Notes under the pieces: model-generated | What the model was told of the DNA's origin: nothing | Databases searched by the model: none | Seen by the model: the letters and a program-made list of their open reading frames with translations, nothing else | Assembly: GCF_002940685.1 (NCBI RefSeq) | Contig: NZ_PNFP01000026.1 | Span: 1-64,000, forward strand | DNA length: 64,000 bases | From: Ensifer adhaerens | GTDB lineage: Bacteria; Pseudomonadota; Alphaproteobacteria; Rhizobiales; Rhizobiaceae | Direction: 5' to 3' | Translations under genes and position numbers: made by a program | Shown here: positions 62,116 to 64,000 of the stretch, piece after piece | Layout: each line of letters begins with the position of its first letter | Position numbering within the stretch: the first letter of the stretch is position 1

Positions 62116-62814
62116 ATGGCGAAGATTGCAAAGCGAGTACAGAAGTCCCGCGAGGGCGTTGACCCGACGAAGATCTACGGTCTGACCGAAGCCGTCTCGA
62201 TGGTCAAGGAACGCGCAACCGCCAAGTTCGACGAAACCATCGAAGTTGCGATGAACCTCGGCGTTGACCCGCGCCACGCCGACCAGATGGTCCGCGGCGT
62301 CGTCAACCTGCCGAACGGCACCGGCCGCTCGGTTCGCGTCGCCGTTTTCGCACGTGGCGCCAAGGCTGACGAAGCCAAGGCTGCTGGTGCTGACGTTGTT
62401 GGCGCAGAAGAGCTCGTCGAAATCGTCCAGGGCGGCAAGATCGATTTCGATCGTTGCATCGCCACCCCGGACATGATGCCGCTCGTCGGTCGTCTCGGTA
62501 AGGTTCTCGGCCCGCGCGGCATGATGCCGAACCCGAAGGTCGGCACGGTTACGATGGATGTCGCTGGTGCCGTCAAGGCATCCAAGGGCGGCGCCGTTGA
62601 ATTCCGCGTCGAGAAGGCCGGTATCGTTCACGCCGGCATCGGCAAGGCATCGTTCGACGCCAAGGCACTGGAAGAAAACATCCGTGCTTTCGCTGACGCC
62701 GTGGTCAAGGCGAAGCCGACGGGTGCCAAGGGCAACTACGTCAAGCGCGTCGCGATTTCGTCGACCATGGGCCCGGGTCTCAAGATCGACCCCGCCACGC
62801 TCAGCGTCGCCTGA
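62116..62814 (+). CDS. rplA: 50S ribosomal protein L1
   Basis: 232 residues: [56 protein letters not shown] and [13 protein letters not shown] are typical. L1 is the E-site stalk protein and in many bacteria represses the rplK-rplA mRNA. Followed by hairpins and then rplJ. Confidence 0.97.
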   Translation: MAKIAKRVQKSREGVDPTKIYGLTEAVSMVKERATAKFDETIEVAMNLGVDPRHADQMVRGVVNLPNGTGRSVRVAVFARGAKADEAKAAGADVVGAEELVEIVQGGKIDFDRCIATPDMMPLVGRLGKVLGPRGMMPNPKVGTVTMDVAGAVKASKGGAVEFRVEKAGIVHAGIGKASFDAKALEENIRAFADAVVKAKPTGAKGNYVKRVAISSTMGPGLKIDPATLSVA

Positions 62815-62820
62815 TGAATT

Positions 62821-62868
62821 TCGGGCTTCGGCCCGAGACTGAATTCCCGGCCTTTCGGGGCCGGGAAT
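62821..62868 (+). promoter_or_regulatory. Hairpins in the rplA-rplJ spacer (L10 leader candidate)
   Basis: TCGGGCTTCGGCCCGA (62821-62836) is a TTCG-capped hairpin, and ATTCCCGGCC / GGCCGGGAAT (62843-62868) a second. They begin the 328-base spacer before rplJ, which holds no gene. The L10(L12)4 complex usually binds such a leader to control rplJL; whether these hairpins are that site or an attenuator is not decided. Confidence 0.5.
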
Positions 62869-63142
62869 CCGGACGTCAAGTCCGGAACTCCTGTCCGAGA
62901 TTGCGGGTGGTTTTACCTTAATCACTTCGGCCTGCATGAGACGGGTAAGATCTGAATTTCGCCATGGCGCCGGAGGCGTCGAAATTCGGTTCGAACCTCG
63001 CTTGCCTTGTGTCAGACCCGGCTCTCCCGGGAACGCCAAGGGACAGGATCCTTAAGCGTTATCAGGGATCGATCGATCTCGGGTGACAAAGGCAAACCCG
63101 GCGGGGCTGCGTCATTGCAACCCTGCCTACTGGAGACAGACA

Positions 63143-63661
63143 GTGGAAAGAGCGGAAAAACGCGAATTCGTCACGGAGCTGAACGAAGTCTTCAAGGCTT
63201 CCGGTTCGGTTGTCGTGGCCCACTATGCTGGTGTCACAGTTGCGCAGATGAACGACTTCCGTTCGAAGATGCGCGCTGCTGGCGGCACCGTCAAAGTCGC
63301 GAAAAACCGCCTGGCCAAGATCGCTCTTCAGGGCACCGAGTCGGAAGGGATGAGCAATCTCTTCAAGGGTCAGACGCTGATCGCATACAGCGAAGACCCG
63401 ATCACGGCTCCTAAGGTTGTCATGGATTTCGCCAAGACCAACGACAAGCTCGTTGTTCTCGGTGGCGCCATGGGCACGACCACGCTCAACGCCGAAGCAG
63501 TCAAGTCGCTTGCGACCCTGCCTTCGCTCGACGAGCTGCGCGCAAAGCTGCTGGGCCTTCTCAATGCCCCGGCAACCCGCGTCGCAACGGTTGTACAGGC
63601 ACCGGCAAGCCAGCTTGCTCGCGTGTTCTCGGCCTATGCCAAGAAGGACGAAGCCGCCTAA
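63143..63661 (+). CDS. rplJ: 50S ribosomal protein L10
   Basis: 172 residues from GTG 63143 (GGAG upstream): [62 protein letters not shown] is the conserved N-terminal half. The C-terminal helix binds L7/L12 dimers. rplL follows after 58 bases. A longer in-frame reading from 63083 does not fit the family. Confidence 0.96.
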   Translation: MERAEKREFVTELNEVFKASGSVVVAHYAGVTVAQMNDFRSKMRAAGGTVKVAKNRLAKIALQGTESEGMSNLFKGQTLIAYSEDPITAPKVVMDFAKTNDKLVVLGGAMGTTTLNAEAVKSLATLPSLDELRAKLLGLLNAPATRVATVVQAPASQLARVFSAYAKKDEAA

Positions 63662-63719
63662 GGCGGATTTTCGCTGTTGTATTTAAAACCAGTTCGAACC
63701 GAACAAAAGGAAAAGTAAA

Positions 63720-64000
<281 letters not shown>

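Overview
The window is chromosomal DNA of an alphaproteobacterium, most likely a member of the Rhizobiaceae (Sinorhizobium/Ensifer/Rhizobium group). This is inferred from the high GC content, the backbone gene order tuf, tRNA-Trp, secE, nusG, rplK, rplA, rplJ, rplL, and the rhizobial flavour of the accessory proteins. The backbone is split. The 3' end of tuf, a GrpB-family gene and an intact tRNA-Trp lie at the left edge (1-957). The secE-rplL cluster lies at the right edge (60726-64000). Between them is a genomic island of about 59.6 kb, bounded by a perfect 49-bp direct repeat (913-961 and 60484-60532) that is the 3' half of tRNA-Trp. A tyrosine integrase sits just inside the right end and an AlpA-like regulator just inside the left end. 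I see no relaxase or type IV secretion genes, so the element looks integrase-mobilisable but not self-conjugative.

Left part of the island (1-6 kb): a soluble FtsH-like AAA+/M41 protease and a HTH-nucleotidyltransferase form a two-gene unit, preceded by a decayed copy of the protease N-terminus. Copper section (6-19 kb): a ceramidase-family membrane protein behind a CueR-type operator; CusF, cupredoxin, multicopper oxidase, a TolC-like channel and a lipoprotein; DUF305 and DUF2933 proteins; a cytochrome c'-like protein; a copper nitrite reductase NirK; CopZ and a Spy-like periplasmic protein. Middle (19-35 kb): a long minus-strand run with FNR/FixK-type boxes. It encodes an EamA transporter, an archaeal-type SAM synthetase, an AarF/UbiB kinase-like protein, an ICMT-family methyltransferase, a GH144-like glucanase, a YHS-CopA ATPase, PRPP synthetase, a second P1B ATPase with an unusual CPD motif, and a thymidine/AMP phosphorylase. 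At 35-41.5 kb there is an ABC exporter (ATPase, FtsX-type permease, HlyD-type adaptor), a MerR regulator with a mer-like operator, and a glutaredoxin-MauE-like fusion. Together these suggest copper and envelope stress tolerance combined with low-oxygen or denitrifying physiology.

Right part (41.5-58 kb): a defence-like zone. It holds a CoiA-like nuclease, a KAP P-loop NTPase, a HipBA toxin-antitoxin pair, an XRE regulator, a 2151-residue Avs-like STAND NTPase with an N-terminal Cap4/DUF4297-type nuclease, an overlapping unknown ORF, and a helicase-less OLD-family nuclease. The island also carries many gene remnants: a P1B ATPase tail, an ABC ATPase, a Spy gene, an MBL RNase tail and a staphylococcal-nuclease-like tail. 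It appears to be an old, repeatedly rearranged mosaic.

The best candidates for something undescribed are the AAA+/M41 protease plus nucleotidyltransferase pair (2758-5330), the Avs-like protein with its overlapping partner (48710-55847), and the copper-operator/ceramidase connection (6158-6995). All functional statements are read from motifs; no database search was possible.
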